NCBI GenBank assembly: GCA_032622095.1
Contig: CP136069.1
Location: 160,259,043 to 160,323,042, forward strand
Length of the DNA: 64,000 bases
Source: Siphonodentalium dalli
Lineage: Eukaryota > Mollusca > Scaphopoda > Gadilida > Siphonodentaliidae
Reading direction: 5' to 3'
Shown in pieces: positions 37,001-48,214 of the stretch. The notes below the pieces were generated by a model. That model searched no databases. It had not been told where the DNA came from and saw only the letters and a program-made list of their open reading frames with translations. The translations under genes and the position numbers were made by a program. Numbering within the stretch: position 1 is the stretch's first letter; every line of letters starts with the position of its first letter.

Positions 37001-40000
37001 TTTGTCTGGGGCTCTGTATGGGTGAAATTGTTAAAGAATACAAGAACAAATTATTAAAATTGTAAAAAATTGTTAGGCCAATGCATTCTCTTATAAGAGA
37101 ATGCATTGGCACAGGGTAAAAAAAATCCCGACTTACGACTGGATTTGATATGGCGAGTCACATATAGCATCAGTCTTACTCTATTTTAAAGAGCGTACGT
37201 GTATTTAAAATTGGACTCAGTGGACTACAAAACTGACACTTATAATAAAGAGCGTTTATGTTCCATTGTATGGGAACTGGTAGTAAGAAGCAGTTTAATG
37301 AAACAATATATAATCTGCTTTCTATTTATCTATTAAAGTCACACTGATCGGTGTCACATATTTCAGAAAATCAATTAGGGGACAAAATAGCGTAATTGAA
37401 CGTCCTGCTTGTCATACAGTTTTGAATTGTTAATGTTGAACTAGGATATATATAGGAACCATATAGAATGGGAAAGGCTATTCTGTCGCTAGCGGCATAA
37501 TGCGATTACCCTCTTGCGGTAGCTAAATAGCATTTCCCTAGTATTTCATAACAATTCTAAAAACTCTATATGAATATAGTTATACAATAAACTTTAATCA
37601 TTGGTGAGTTTACATTAAGGTTTTTCAGCCTTGAAAGCCGTTTATAGTAGCAATCAGTTGCTTAGTTTACATAGCACACATATGCACGTATATACCCCAC
37701 TGATTAATTTTAATTTTATTTTGGGCATGGCCTATCACTACGTGTATAAATAAATAAAAGGGCTGGTGATATCATAGATGAAATAACCTTAAAGATTTAT
37801 GATTCACAAAGAACTGATACAATATTAACCGCTCTTTATTGGAGACATCAGTGTTGATGGTGGCATATACATATAAATATAGGCTAGCTAAAACTAAACA
37901 AAAGTTTTTTTAATCTTTTTACCCCCCCCCCCCGAAGCCAAGGAAATAGAAATTTGCGAGCGTTAATTCGGATTATCCATCTTTAATAATACAACATTCC
38001 AATGCATACGATTCATGATACTGAATCATGGGAGAACCGGTTGACTGTTGATCCATTCCTGACATGGTATGGATAAAGAATGTTCAGCTGATCGATTATG
38101 CTATTCAAGGCGGTGTGTGACATTGATGGCGGTCTCTGTGTAGATCAACGATAAAGAGCGTTCACTATTGATCTATCCTGATAAAGAGCGTTTTGCTCGC
38201 TTATGTGCGCAACATGTTAACTACACTCCGTGCTGAGTTTCAGCTGTTCTTTTGAAGACATCTGACGTCAAGTGGACCTATCTAATAATACTCACCGAGT
38301 CAAATTACCCCTATATAAAAAAAAATCAGCTATTTGATCGCCAAAAAAAAACAAACAAAAGCGGACAAACAAACAAAATTTAGTTTTATTAGTCTAGATA
38401 AATGGTTAATTAAATTAGACATCTCACCGTCAGGACTTAGGTATATAGAGTGGAAGTCTATGGTTGACGGTTTTTGGAATTCTCCGAGGTACAGCCACTC
38501 GTTGTTTGATCGTTTTAGGTGCCCCACGATGAGTATATCCTCGTCATCTTTGAATATATCACTGAAGTGCTCCTTCGAAGTTAAGTGCCACGATGTGAAC
38601 TTCTCCAGATAAATCGTCACATTGTTATAGGATTGACCTGTGATAGATGTAAATATGGAAATATGTGTATATACGTCCAATTATATGCGCCCAATTTGTG
38701 AATTTTAAAAAAAACCTCTCAATTTCAAACTATAAATTTGAAGGGGAAAATCATTATCCTCTATAACCAATGTATGGTACGATGTATGGTACGATGTATG
38801 GTATAGTAGTATAACAACATCTGTTCACCCTCACAATATGAGAGATATATTCAAATTAAGTAAAATATAAAGTGGGTTTAAAAAAAACCCCAGATTTATT
38901 GAGGCAGGTTGATGACTCGATGGAGAGTTTAACAGGAAATATTTTCAAAAACATACACTGCATTATCTAGACTATGAACCCAACGAGGGTATGCGCTCGG
39001 TCTATGAAATCATTCAAATTAACTCAAACATTTTTCATTACATATTTTAGTTTTTTGGCAGCCGTTTGCAGAAATATTCTTGTTAGTGTGTGAGGGACAA
39101 GCACATGCCATTTTCAGACCTAAGTTCAACCCGAAACTTAAATTGCCTTTATTCAAACAAACTTTTTTGTTGTCAAATCATGTACTGTACTTACATTTAT
39201 ATTTGTGCCATGATGATGGAAATTCATCCATGATTGTAACACTGTTTTTCATTTTGCATGACACTGGTAATATTAAAGGCGCGAACAGAACGTATTTTCT
39301 TGGATGTATTATAGCACAAGAGCAAACGATGTTAAACTAATTTAACTATTTCTGCAGACGCCTTGTCTCATAGCAACCGTTTACGCTAATCCCATATATG
39401 TACCAGTGAGTATACATGTTTGAACAGCTCCATAATCGTTTTGACGACCAGACACCGAATTCCAAATGAGGACATTTTAACGAATTGAAATGTTGTCGGC
39501 CTAACGATCAATCCAATTATCGCCTTTGTAAAAGAGCGTCCATTATTCCGTGACCCAAAATCGGTAGATAATAAAGAGCGTCGTCGATTATGAGTTATTG
39601 CGATCATTTCAATCTATTACGTATGGATTATTTAGTGGGTTTTCGATGTATTACGTATGGAATATTTAGTGGGTTTTTCGCGACGCATGTGTAATACGAA
39701 TGGTAATCAGAAACAAAATGGCTTAGGAAATTGGAATGATTTGCCATCAAATCGGACCACGAAATTTAAATTAAATATTACTCATTTAAATACTAACAAG
39801 TATACAATGTGGTGTCTATGACCACGCTCAAAGTGCAAGGCATAATTCTGTCCCGTCGCTACGCTGGCCTGACCACTGCCCCCCACGGGCTATAGTCTAA
39901 TTTGGAGTAAAAATTACTGTCACCACGTGTTTAGCGGATTTTGAGAAATGTATACCAACGTCTTTTCAGAAACTTGTTTTATTTACTTCTGGCTAATCGG

Positions 40001-43000
40001 TGTAGGAGTTGTCGGGTGGAATATTTACTTCTGATTAATTGGCGTAGGAGTTGTCGGGTGAACTATTTACTTCTGGCTAATCGGCGTAGTAGTTGTCGGA
40101 CGGACTATTTACTTCTGGCTAATCGGCGTAGTAGTTGTCAGGCGGACTATTTACTTCTAGCTAATCGGCGTAGGAGTTGTCGGGCGGACTATTTACTTCT
40201 GACTAATCGACATAGGAGTTGTGGGGCGGACTATTTACTTCTGGCTAATCGGCGTAGGAGTTGTCGGGTGGACTATTTACTTCTGACTAATCGACATAGG
40301 AGTTGTGGGGCGGACTATTTACTTCTGGCTAATCGGCGTAGGAGTTGTCGGGCGGACTATTTACTTCTGACTAATCGACATAGGAGTTGTCGAGCGGAAT
40401 ATTTACTTCTGGATAATCGGTGATGTCAGACTATTTATTAACTTCTGGCTAATCGGTAAAAGAGTTGTCGGTCGGATTGTTTACTTCTGGCTAAACGGCA
40501 TTTATATGAGTTGTCGGGTGGACTATTTACTTCTGACTAATCGGCGTAGGTGTTGTCGGGCGGACTATTTATTTCTGGCTAATCAGCGTAGGAGTTGTCG
40601 GGCGGACTATTTACTTCTGACTAATCGGCATAGGAGTTGTCGGACGGACAATTTACTTCTGGATAATCGGTGTTGTCAGACTATTTATTAACTTCTGGCT
40701 AATCGGTAAAAGAGTTGTCGGTCGGACTGTTTACTTCTGGCCCAAACGGCGTAGGAGTTGTCGGGCGGACTATTTACTTCTGGCTAATCGGCGTAGGTGT
40801 TGTCGGGCGGACTATTTATTTCTGGCTAATCAGCGTAGGAGTTGTCGGGCGGACTATTTACTTCTGACTATCGTCATAGTAATTGTCGGACGGACTATTT
40901 ACTTCTGACTAATCGTCATAGGAGTTGTCGGACGGACTATTTACTTCTGGCTAACAAACGTAGGAGTTGTCGGTCGGACTATTACTTTCTGACTAATCGT
41001 CATAGGAGTTGTCGGGCGGACTATTTACTTCTGGCTAACAAGCGTTATAGTTGTCGGGCGGACTATTTACTTGTGGCTAATCGGCGTAGGAGTTGTCGGA
41101 TATCTTGTTATACTCACCGTGGAGTTCAATGGAGACATTGCCATCCGTGAACGTGCTGATGACGTAACCACTTGACGAATCTACCGAGTGGATGTACAGG
41201 TTGCACCAGTAGGACCCGTTTTTGTAGACGTATCTGCCCTCCCAGTTAGGGTTCGATTTGAAAACTTCCTGCCATGTGGGGTTCTGGCTAGAGCAGTATG
41301 ACAGTGCTGAAATGTGATGACATATTATGTACAATAATACAAATGCTTAAGGACATTTGTTCCGAGAATTGCCACTTATGGAGTCCAGATGTCGGCTATG
41401 AATGTTTCGTCTGCTGGCTTAATCCCAATTTGTTGTCTTATGTTTGGTCTAATATATTGATTTAACAAACTTTACAGAACACAGAGCAAGAGCGTGCATG
41501 TTACTGTCCGATAGTACAGAAGATATCGGTTGATATATAATTATGTTCCCAGTTATTGCTATAACGTATTGTACAGATAAACACAGCACATCGAGATATA
41601 ACTAATAGAATAGATACAATCATAATTATCAAGATCATATTCTAAATTGGATGTGACATGTACTACCATCTTATATGTTGGAAGTATCAGACCACGATCG
41701 TTCCACCATACCGATGGCATGATACACGTCACATGGTAGGTGTATCATATACATCATACCTTATTAGGATGCATGATATTATAATTTATACACCATACGT
41801 TGTAATAACTACTGGCGTCGAGAGATACGAAGGACTCTCTCTCCATCAGCCGATCAGACTAGACCTCTTTTACCGATGCTCCTGCTGTGTTTATCATTAT
41901 GACTTATACACATATAAAGTTATCAAAAGCTACGGACAGTTATTGTTATCAATGTTCCCGACACGGCCAATTCAACATCTAAACCCTAGACACCGGGACA
42001 TTACTCTGGTAAAATTTGTCCAGTGAATCGTCATCATATTATACGCACACGTGTAGACCCACCCACGTATTTTTACTCTAGTGAAATGGACCCATCCATG
42101 TATTTCACCAAATGTATTTTACTGGGATGTAAGTATGTATGTGGTGGTTCTACTAGATTAATTCTACCAGGGTGATTTACATCGATATTAAGGCAATTTA
42201 TCACGGTACATTTATAGTACCGGGCTACGGTTTTAGAAGACTTAACATGTCGAGAACAGATTGGAAGTCATGAATGGCGCATGTGATTACATAAGGTGTT
42301 AAACTCTTCTGAACTTAAGCCTACTTAGTTATAAGAATATTCTTGCCCCATTCTGTTAACTTTTGAGTATAACACCGGTTACAAATATTTTCCACTGATT
42401 AACGAATAAAATGTATTCTTAAAAAACAAAACAAAAGAGACACAGAAAACACATCAGCTGCGTAAAGTTCTATTGTGAAATAGCGTTATCGCTCATGCCC
42501 GTGTAAATATACTCCGGTAAAAAGGCATGTAAAACCATGCAAAATAAGGACATATCCTCGTAAATTCCATGTAAAGACATTGTGTACCCCACTTTATATA
42601 ATCTTGTAAATGCTGGTGTATTAATTACCATTATATACAAAACATTAACAAACATGGGAGCCTATGTACCTGTAATTAACATGGGAGCCTATATATGCAC
42701 CACCAAATTTGAGATTGATTGGACTTCACCTTGCAAAGTTGTTTCCAGTTTGGACTTAAATGTATAAAACACAATAAACACAACCCGGCCCACCTAACGT
42801 CTTGTCACTGCGAGTTTGAACTAGATATTTGTGTGTCAAATGTCAACTCGCACAGTCGTTGGTAAGGCTAACTAGAATGCACTCAGAGAGATGCCAACGT
42901 GCGCAAAACTGTAATAAACAATAATTAAAAAAATAATTTCACTGTATTTTACTAAATTTATTTAATTTAATTTAATGTTAGCAAAAAAAGACAATTACCA

Positions 43001-43878
43001 TTTGCCACATAACATTAATGCTATAGGGAATGCATAATGAAATTATTCTCAAAATCCATCTCTGACTGGAACCATACCATATATCAAAGCACCATCGTCG
43101 TAGTGCCAGGTTTTGAAGTAACGTAGGGCTTTTGAAGTAAAGCGTTTTTCAAAGAGCGTTTTTTTCTTCGAAGAGATCTATATTGACTAAATAACGGAAA
43201 TATACAGAAATAATAAAAACAAATTTAAAGAGCATGTTTTTTTCTTCAGAAGAAGTGTGTAACCGAGAATTTACAACTTTATGTTCTGATTTACATGGGT
43301 TTTACCCATTTATATCCCGTTTCGCCAACATTTTACAAGAGTAAAGCGGGTTTTACGAAAGTATAATCTCTTTACACCATGATTTAGTAGAGTATGCACT
43401 GGAGTATGTTCTGATTTACATGGGTTTTTAACAATGTATGTCTTGTTTCATCAGCATTTTACGAGAGTATACTTAGAGAGTAATACAGTGGGTGCACCAG
43501 GCCTTTACTTCGGACTTCACAGTGGTATTATGTGTTTTTTTTACATGAAATTTACAAGGTTTTTACTGTAAAAGCCATGGTAAAGTCCATGTAAAAAGGG
43601 CATACCATTGTAAAGTAAAAGTTTTATCAGAGTATATCATTGTTTACCTGACATTACCATATTTTACCGAGTATATAGAGCCATGTAAACCATGGTTTAC
43701 CTGGCCTTTCTCATAGTGTTTCGTTTTATAATGGTAGAATAAATAGTTGTTATTATCACGGACGTCCCTGAATTCGGGTCGGAATTAACTAAAATGGCAG
43801 TTATAGTTAGTATGGTATATATGACTTATGCTACTTACTCAAAACAAACAGGACGCCGAAGTACAGAGCTGTATCCAT
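30827..43878 (-). CDS. Single-pass type I membrane protein of unknown family (four coding exons)
   Basis: Spliced from 43878-43839, 41306-41118, 38637-38428 and 31053-30827: 666 coding bases, 221 residues plus stop. Every intron is phase 1 (A|CA, G|GT, G|GC), and each boundary has GT donors and AG acceptors. Residues 1-16 form a hydrophobic signal peptide (MDTALYFGVLFVLTLS). Residues 18-160 form the ectodomain, with only two Cys (18 and 48, a likely disulphide), N-glycosylation sites at 43, 70 and 82, and many alternating hydrophobic stretches (WEGRYVY, NVTIYLEKF, DILIVGHL, EWLYLGEF) suggesting a beta fold. Residues 162-185 are one membrane helix. Residues 186-221 form a tail opening ARRKGY. 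An in-frame TGA lies 9 bases upstream of the ATG. I do not recognise the family; a receptor or adhesion role is only a guess. Extra exons in the 7.4-kb last intron cannot be excluded, because any phase-1 cassette would fit. Confidence 0.78.
31776..31893. mobile_element. Short palindromic MITE in the last intron of the membrane-protein gene
   Basis: GTTACAGGACGCTTAGTGGT and its complement ACCACTAAGCGTCCTGTAAC form a 118-bp near-perfect palindrome centred on AATATTAATATT. Confidence 0.88.
32610..33122 (+). repeat. Tandem repeat, about 130 bp x 4 (GGTCAAGGTCAGG type)
   Basis: Each unit has TTGACCTT..ATTGAC, GGTCAAGGTCAGGTC, CACGATTTGACCCGT and TAGGTATCAAATTTCG. The same family occurs in reverse orientation at about 46900-48150. 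Confidence 0.85.
33577..34350 (+). repeat. Two diverged tandem segments ending in CCTTCGGAATAG arrays
   Basis: 33577-33870 and 34061-34350 share TAATGACAT, AAACAAAACAAAATCACATT, GAACCCTCTC and ATATAGAATTAACC. Each ends in short tandem units of CCTTCGGAATAGCGAA type (about 33735-33850 and 34278-34340). The CCTTCGGA core also occurs in the arms of the element at 23640-24775. Confidence 0.78.
34853..36179. mobile_element. 1.33-kb near-perfect palindrome (long-TIR element) with target duplication
   Basis: The left arm (34853 to about 35493) and right arm (about 35530-36179) are inverse copies with few differences, separated by about 36 bp. The ends are ACACAGGGGCCTG and CAGGCCCCTGTGT. CATGTA directly repeats at 34847-34852 and 36180-36185, which supports insertion as a unit (8 bp, GTCATGTA, if the right border is drawn 2 bp inward). 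Identical short frames in both arms are consequences of the palindrome. It sits in the last intron of the membrane-protein gene. Superfamily unassigned. Confidence 0.88.
36745..37162. mobile_element. Palindromic element family 7, copy 2 (core inverted relative to copy 1)
   Basis: Same ends (TGTGACCCGCC and a worn GGCGAGTCACA), flanked by TA. The core hairpin is in the opposite orientation to the copy at 29200-29649, and the right inner hairpin is shortened. Confidence 0.85.
37880..37990. mobile_element. Family 4 right-end fragment
   Basis: A run of C, then CGAAGCCAAGGAAATAG and TTCGGATTATCCATCTTTAA, resemble the right terminus of family 4. Confidence 0.5.
38428..38637 (-). CDS. Membrane-protein gene, exon 3 (ectodomain, second half)
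   Basis: Acceptor TCTATCACAG, donor G|GTGAGA; 210 bases, symmetric phase 1-1. It encodes QSYNNVTIYLEKF to HSIYLSPD. Confidence 0.85.
38771..38806 (+). repeat. 12-bp x 3 tandem repeat
   Basis: TGTATGGTACGA repeats; the third unit ends TATAG. Confidence 0.85.
39979..41100 (+). repeat. 42-bp minisatellite, about 26 units, intronic
   Basis: The unit is GGCGGACTATTTACTTCTGG plus CTAATCGGCGTAGGAGTTGTCG. Because 42 is a multiple of three, a + strand frame stays open and reads a 14-residue repeat (LLLANRRRSCRADY). A higher-order repeat is visible: the variant GTCAGACTATTTATTAAC recurs about 238 bp apart (near 40428 and 40674). The array ends about 16 bp from the donor of exon 2 of the membrane-protein gene, on the intron side. 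It is considered intronic and non-coding. Confidence 0.93.
41118..41306 (-). CDS. Membrane-protein gene, exon 2 (ectodomain, first half)
   Basis: Acceptor CATTTCAG, donor G|GTGAGT; 189 bases, symmetric phase 1-1. It encodes LSYCSSQNPTWQ to VSIELH and holds both ectodomain cysteines. Confidence 0.85.
41307..43838 (-). other. Intron 1 of the membrane-protein gene
   Basis: AT-rich. 43255-43730 is a degenerate repeat of TTTACATGGGTTTT and CATGGTAAA themes. The open frame at 41658-42026 on the + strand shows no domain. Confidence 0.6.
43839..43878 (-). CDS. Membrane-protein gene, coding exon 1 (signal peptide)
   Basis: ATG at 43878, 13 codons plus one base, donor A|GTAAGT. Context CCCAATGG. The 5' untranslated part continues to higher coordinates; its limit is not visible. 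Confidence 0.75.
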
Positions 43879-45281
43879 TGGGCCTCATCACATGGTTCAT
43901 TCCTCTCCCAAACTGGAATCAGATAAGTGACGTTTACCACAAATAACTACAATTGCTATGCAATTATTATTGACATAATATCAAGCAATGTCTTTACAGT
44001 GACAAAGCAAGCAATATACTGCTGCATGATTCGGGTGTATACGGGTTGAATGAGGTGTGTACCTTGTATCGCCGTGGGCTTGTTGGATATGGGGAATATA
44101 TTCCTGTGTTATGTCATTCCATGTCTAATTTATGCTATGGTAGTTCGAGTTTCAAACCAATCGACCTAGTGTACAAATATGTGTAGACTGAAATGTGCAC
44201 CCAACCATAGGGAAAGTATGAGGTACTGTATAAAATGGAGGGGGACTCCCAAGAGAGCTCGATTCATCAAAAGTTATTCAAGGTGTCGTGTGGAGTATGT
44301 ACGCTTGGACTAACTGTGGGAATAGTGCACTGAATGCTTAAAATAGTTCCCTTTAATCAGGTCAGATAATCAGGTCAGAAATCGTCATCGATACACTGAA
44401 TTTGTTCCACATCGGGAGGGTCAATATGAAATCGACCCTACTCTTTCCTGATCAGGGGACTCCATTTTACCCCAGGCATTTATGTATTATTCGTCATATA
44501 TATGCCATAGATAAACACAAAGCGTACAAATATTGACTTAAGAATATCGTTTACAAAATCAAATGTCCACTAAAATGTGTGTGAGGGAAGCAATTGCCAT
44601 GCATGTTGTCCGTAAAAGTGACCTGATTTCATTAATTGTAGAAATCAAGCCCCCCCCCCCGCTCCCTGATATATTACGACGACAAACAACAGCAGTGATA
44701 TTCGCGATATGTAACAAATTAGGAACGTATCAATGAATTTGTTCACATCATCAATCCATCGACCTGTACTATATACGTCGATGATCAATCATAACCCATT
44801 TTAGTGCCCCGTATTTAGCTATTTACCTTTCGAATAAACGTGAAATTGATGGCGATAAAGAGGTATATGTGTACATATAGACCACATGACATGGCCGGGA
44901 ATGTACCCATATACAGGTGTATAATCAAAGTGTTTTAACGTTAAGTATAAAACTTACCTGTTGTGACGTTCCATGTATTCGCGCATTTTGTCAAAACATT
45001 ACCAACAGTTACTGTTTCCGGGTGCACACAGTACGCAAAAAGTGACGCGAAGCAGACGGAAAACTAATGACCGTATATGGAGCAGTGAAGCTCGATCGAT
45101 AAATCATCGAGTTATTATACCCGAGTGAGGCACAAGCCGGGTAGATTGTGGATGTTAGCCAGGCAAACGTGGCGAGGCTCACAATGGGTGAACTCAACAG
45201 ATTGAAATCTCTGTGGCCGCCAGATAACGTCATGCATCTTTACTCTGGCTGCGCCCGTCGATCATAATTCCCACCTTGTTT

Positions 45282-45625
45282 CAGTGGTCCTGATGATTTG
45301 CTAGGATGCTGGTGGGTCCTGATGATTTGCTAGGATGCTGGTGGGTCCTGATGATTTCCTATGATGCTGGTGGGTCCTGATGATTTACTATGATGCTGGT
45401 GGGTCCTGATGATTTACTATGATGCTGGTGGGTCCTGCTATAATTTGCTATGATGCTGGTGGGTCCTGATGATTTGCTATGATGCTGGTGGGTCCGATGA
45501 TTTTCTATGATGCTGGTGGGTCCTGATGATTTACTATGATGCTGGTGGGTCCTGATGATTTTCTATGATGCTGGTGGGTCCTGATGATTTACTATGATGC
45601 TGGCGGGTCCTGCTAATTTGCTATG
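45282..45625 (+). repeat. 29-bp minisatellite, about 12 units
   Basis: The unit is GGTCCTGATGATTTGCTA plus TGATGCTGGTG, with few variants (one TGCTATAATT and one TGCTAATTTG unit). Confidence 0.95.
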
Positions 45626-45998
45626 CTATGACTTTATTTTAAAGTTGTCATTTTCGCAGTGTTTGGATAATCCGAGCGATTTAAGATAAAGACAGTGTCT
45701 GTATGAAACATTCAAGAACATTCATATTTTTGAAAAATATTAATAATGTCTGCGCTTGTGTTTGCAAACGACGTTAATAGCAATCCTGATTATAGTCGAT
45801 TTACAATAACTAATACAACCGGTATTAAAATATTTCGCAATTTATATGTTTTTGAATGTTTCATACACATGTATTTTTCTGGATATGTTCAGATTATCCG
45901 AACACTGCGAAAATTACATGTATAGAACAATAACGCTATTTTTTCTTAACAGCATCAGTTTGCCCTAACAGCATCGTAGCACATTAGCAGGACCACTG
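45282..45998. mobile_element. Inverted-repeat element whose left terminus expanded into the minisatellite
   Basis: The left end CAGTGGTCCTGATGATTTGC is mirrored by the right end GCACATTAGCAGGACCACTG, while the inner arms mirror each other (TTTTCGCAGTGTTTGGATAA; TTATCCGAACACTGCGAAAA). The minisatellite unit corresponds to the terminal repeat. No target duplication seen. Confidence 0.65.
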
Positions 45999-46019
45999 GA
46001 CCAGGGGTGATTCCACCAG

Positions 46020-46690
46020 TTCAAAACTTTGCCATGGGTTGGTGTGTGTTGTCCGTCCGTCAACAATTATTACTTTGACACACCCTTCAGACCACATTCC
46101 TCATCCGATCAGCACCAAACTTCATATTGATCTTCTGGGCGACTTTTAGATGGGAGCCGTCAACCCTACACGAAGTTTCTTAAAACACATGGCCGCCAGC
46201 TGCCATCTTGGATTTCTAAATTTGAATCCAACGCCACACCCTCCAGCCCGCATTTATTTGCGGCCACCTTCCTAGACCGATCACATCACCAAACTTCATA
46301 AGGATTTCCAGGGTGATCGCTAGATGGGAGACATCGATTTCCCTCAAAATTTGAATCCATTGACACATCCTGCAGCCCGCATTTATGAGAAAATTATTTT
46401 TAAACTTTACAGACGTGTTTATGATCACCTCTAGATGTGAACTATCGAATTTTTCCTTATTTCAAATAAAAACATAGCCGCCAGCCCCCGTTTTGGATTT
46501 TACTTTTTGCATGACTAAATCCTTTGGCAAACCATACAGACCACACCCTTCACACGATCGTCACAAAGCTTCATGTGGATCTTCGGGGTGACCATAGCTG
46601 CATGGGATCCATCAACCCCCCCCTGAATTTCGTTCAAAAACATGGCCGCCAGCGGCCATCTTGGATTTTACTAATATTTTAATAATGGCT
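46020..46690. repeat. Degenerate tandem repeat (ATGGCCGCCAGC.GCCATCTTGG type)
   Basis: Three to four diverged units hold CACCAAACTTCAT, GGGTGATCGCTAGATGGGAG and ATGGCCGCCAGC. A related stretch lies near 34700-34800. Confidence 0.6.
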
Positions 46691-46800
46691 GAGTTGGTTG
46701 TTGCGCCACCGTTATTAATATATTATGAAATACATAATGTTCTTGGATGTTCCATACAGACACTGGCTTTTGCTCACATCGCTCGGATTAGCCAAATACA

Positions 46801-48150
46801 TCTATTATATATTTTGGAAGATCTGTGTGAGTGTGTGTGAGGGTGTGTCTGTGTGTGTGTCTGTAATCGATGGACTCAAAAACGGCCTAGCCGATTTCGA
46901 TGAAACTTGGTATGTGTGGGTATTTTCGGCTGGGGAGTGACATGGGCCTATTAATTTACCCGTGCGACGTGATCTTGACCTTGAATCGGGTAATTTGAAG
47001 GTCAAACGCCCGAATATCACGGGATTTCGATGAAACTTGGTATGTGGGGGTACTTTCGTATGGGGAGTCTCATAAGCATATTAATTTGCCCGTGCGACGT
47101 GACCTTGGCCTTGAAATCGGGTAATTTCAAGGTCAAACGCCCGAATATCACGGGATTTCGATGAAACTTGGTATGTGGGGGGTACTTTCGTATGGGGGGT
47201 CTCATAAGCATATTCATTTGCCTGTGCGACGTGACCGTGACCTTTAAATAGGGTCAATTCAAGGTCAAATCGCCAATTTTGATGGTATTTCGACGAAATT
47301 TTATACATAGGGTTACTTTTGTCCACTGGGTGTTTTGGACGGGTCAAATCGTGACCCCGACCTGACCTTGACCTTCAAAATGATCAATTCAAGGTCAAAT
47401 CGGGTGAAACCGGATGGATTTAGACGGGTACTTTTGTCGGGTACTTTTGTTCGGGCAGTGTTTTGGACGGGTCAAATCGTGACCCCACTTGACCTTGGCC
47501 TTCAAAATAGACAATTCAAGGTCAAAGCCCGGACGAAGTCGGGTCACCTTCTAGTCTATTATATATTTTGGAAGATCTGTGTGTGTGTGTGTGTGTCTGT
47601 CTGTAATCGATGGACTCGAAAACGGCCAAGCCGATTTCGATGAAACTTGGTATGTGGGGGTATTTTCGGCCGGGGAGTGACATGGGCCTATTAATTTACC
47701 CGTGCGACGTGACCTTGACCTTGAAATCGGGTCATTTCAAGGTCAAACGCCCGAATATCACGGGATTTCGATGAAACTTGGTATGTGGGGGTACTTTCAT
47801 ATGGGGAGTCTCATAAGCATATTCATGCGCCCGTGCGACGTGACCTTGAAATCGGGTCAATTCAAGGTCAAATCGCCAATTTTGATGGGATTTCGACGAA
47901 ATTTTATACTTAGGGTTACTTTTGTCCACTGAGTGTTTTGGGCGGGTCAAACCGTGACCCCGACCTTACCTTGACCTTCAAAATGATCAATTCAAGGTCA
48001 AATCGGGTAAAACCGGATGGATTTCGACGGGCACGTTTGTCGGGTACATTTGTCCGGGCAGTGTTTTGGACTGGTCAAATCGTGACCCCACTTGACCTTC
48101 AAAATGGACAATTCCAGGTCAAAGCCCGGACGAAGTCGGGTCACCTTCTA

Positions 48151-48153
<3 letters not shown>
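46801..48153 (-). repeat. Two-copy tandem array of GGTCAAGGTCA-type repeats
   Basis: 46801-47553 and 47554-48153 both open TATTATATATTTTGGAAGAT and TGTGTGTG and close CGGACGAAGTCGGGTCACCT. Inside, shorter units recur (CACGGGATTTCGATGAAACT; GTGACCTTGACCTTGAAATC). The opposite strand matches 32610-33122. Confidence 0.85.

Positions 48154-48210
<57 letters not shown>
48153..48210. repeat. (TA)n microsatellite
   Basis: A pure TA run directly at the end of the preceding array. Confidence 0.97.

Positions 48211-48214
<4 letters not shown>

Noticed and set aside
39979-41100. CRISPR array
   Set aside because: Repeats are contiguous 42-bp units with no unique spacers, in a eukaryotic intron.
41658-42026. 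122-residue + frame
   Set aside because: Tyr/Ile/His-rich noise within intron 1 of the opposite-strand membrane-protein gene.
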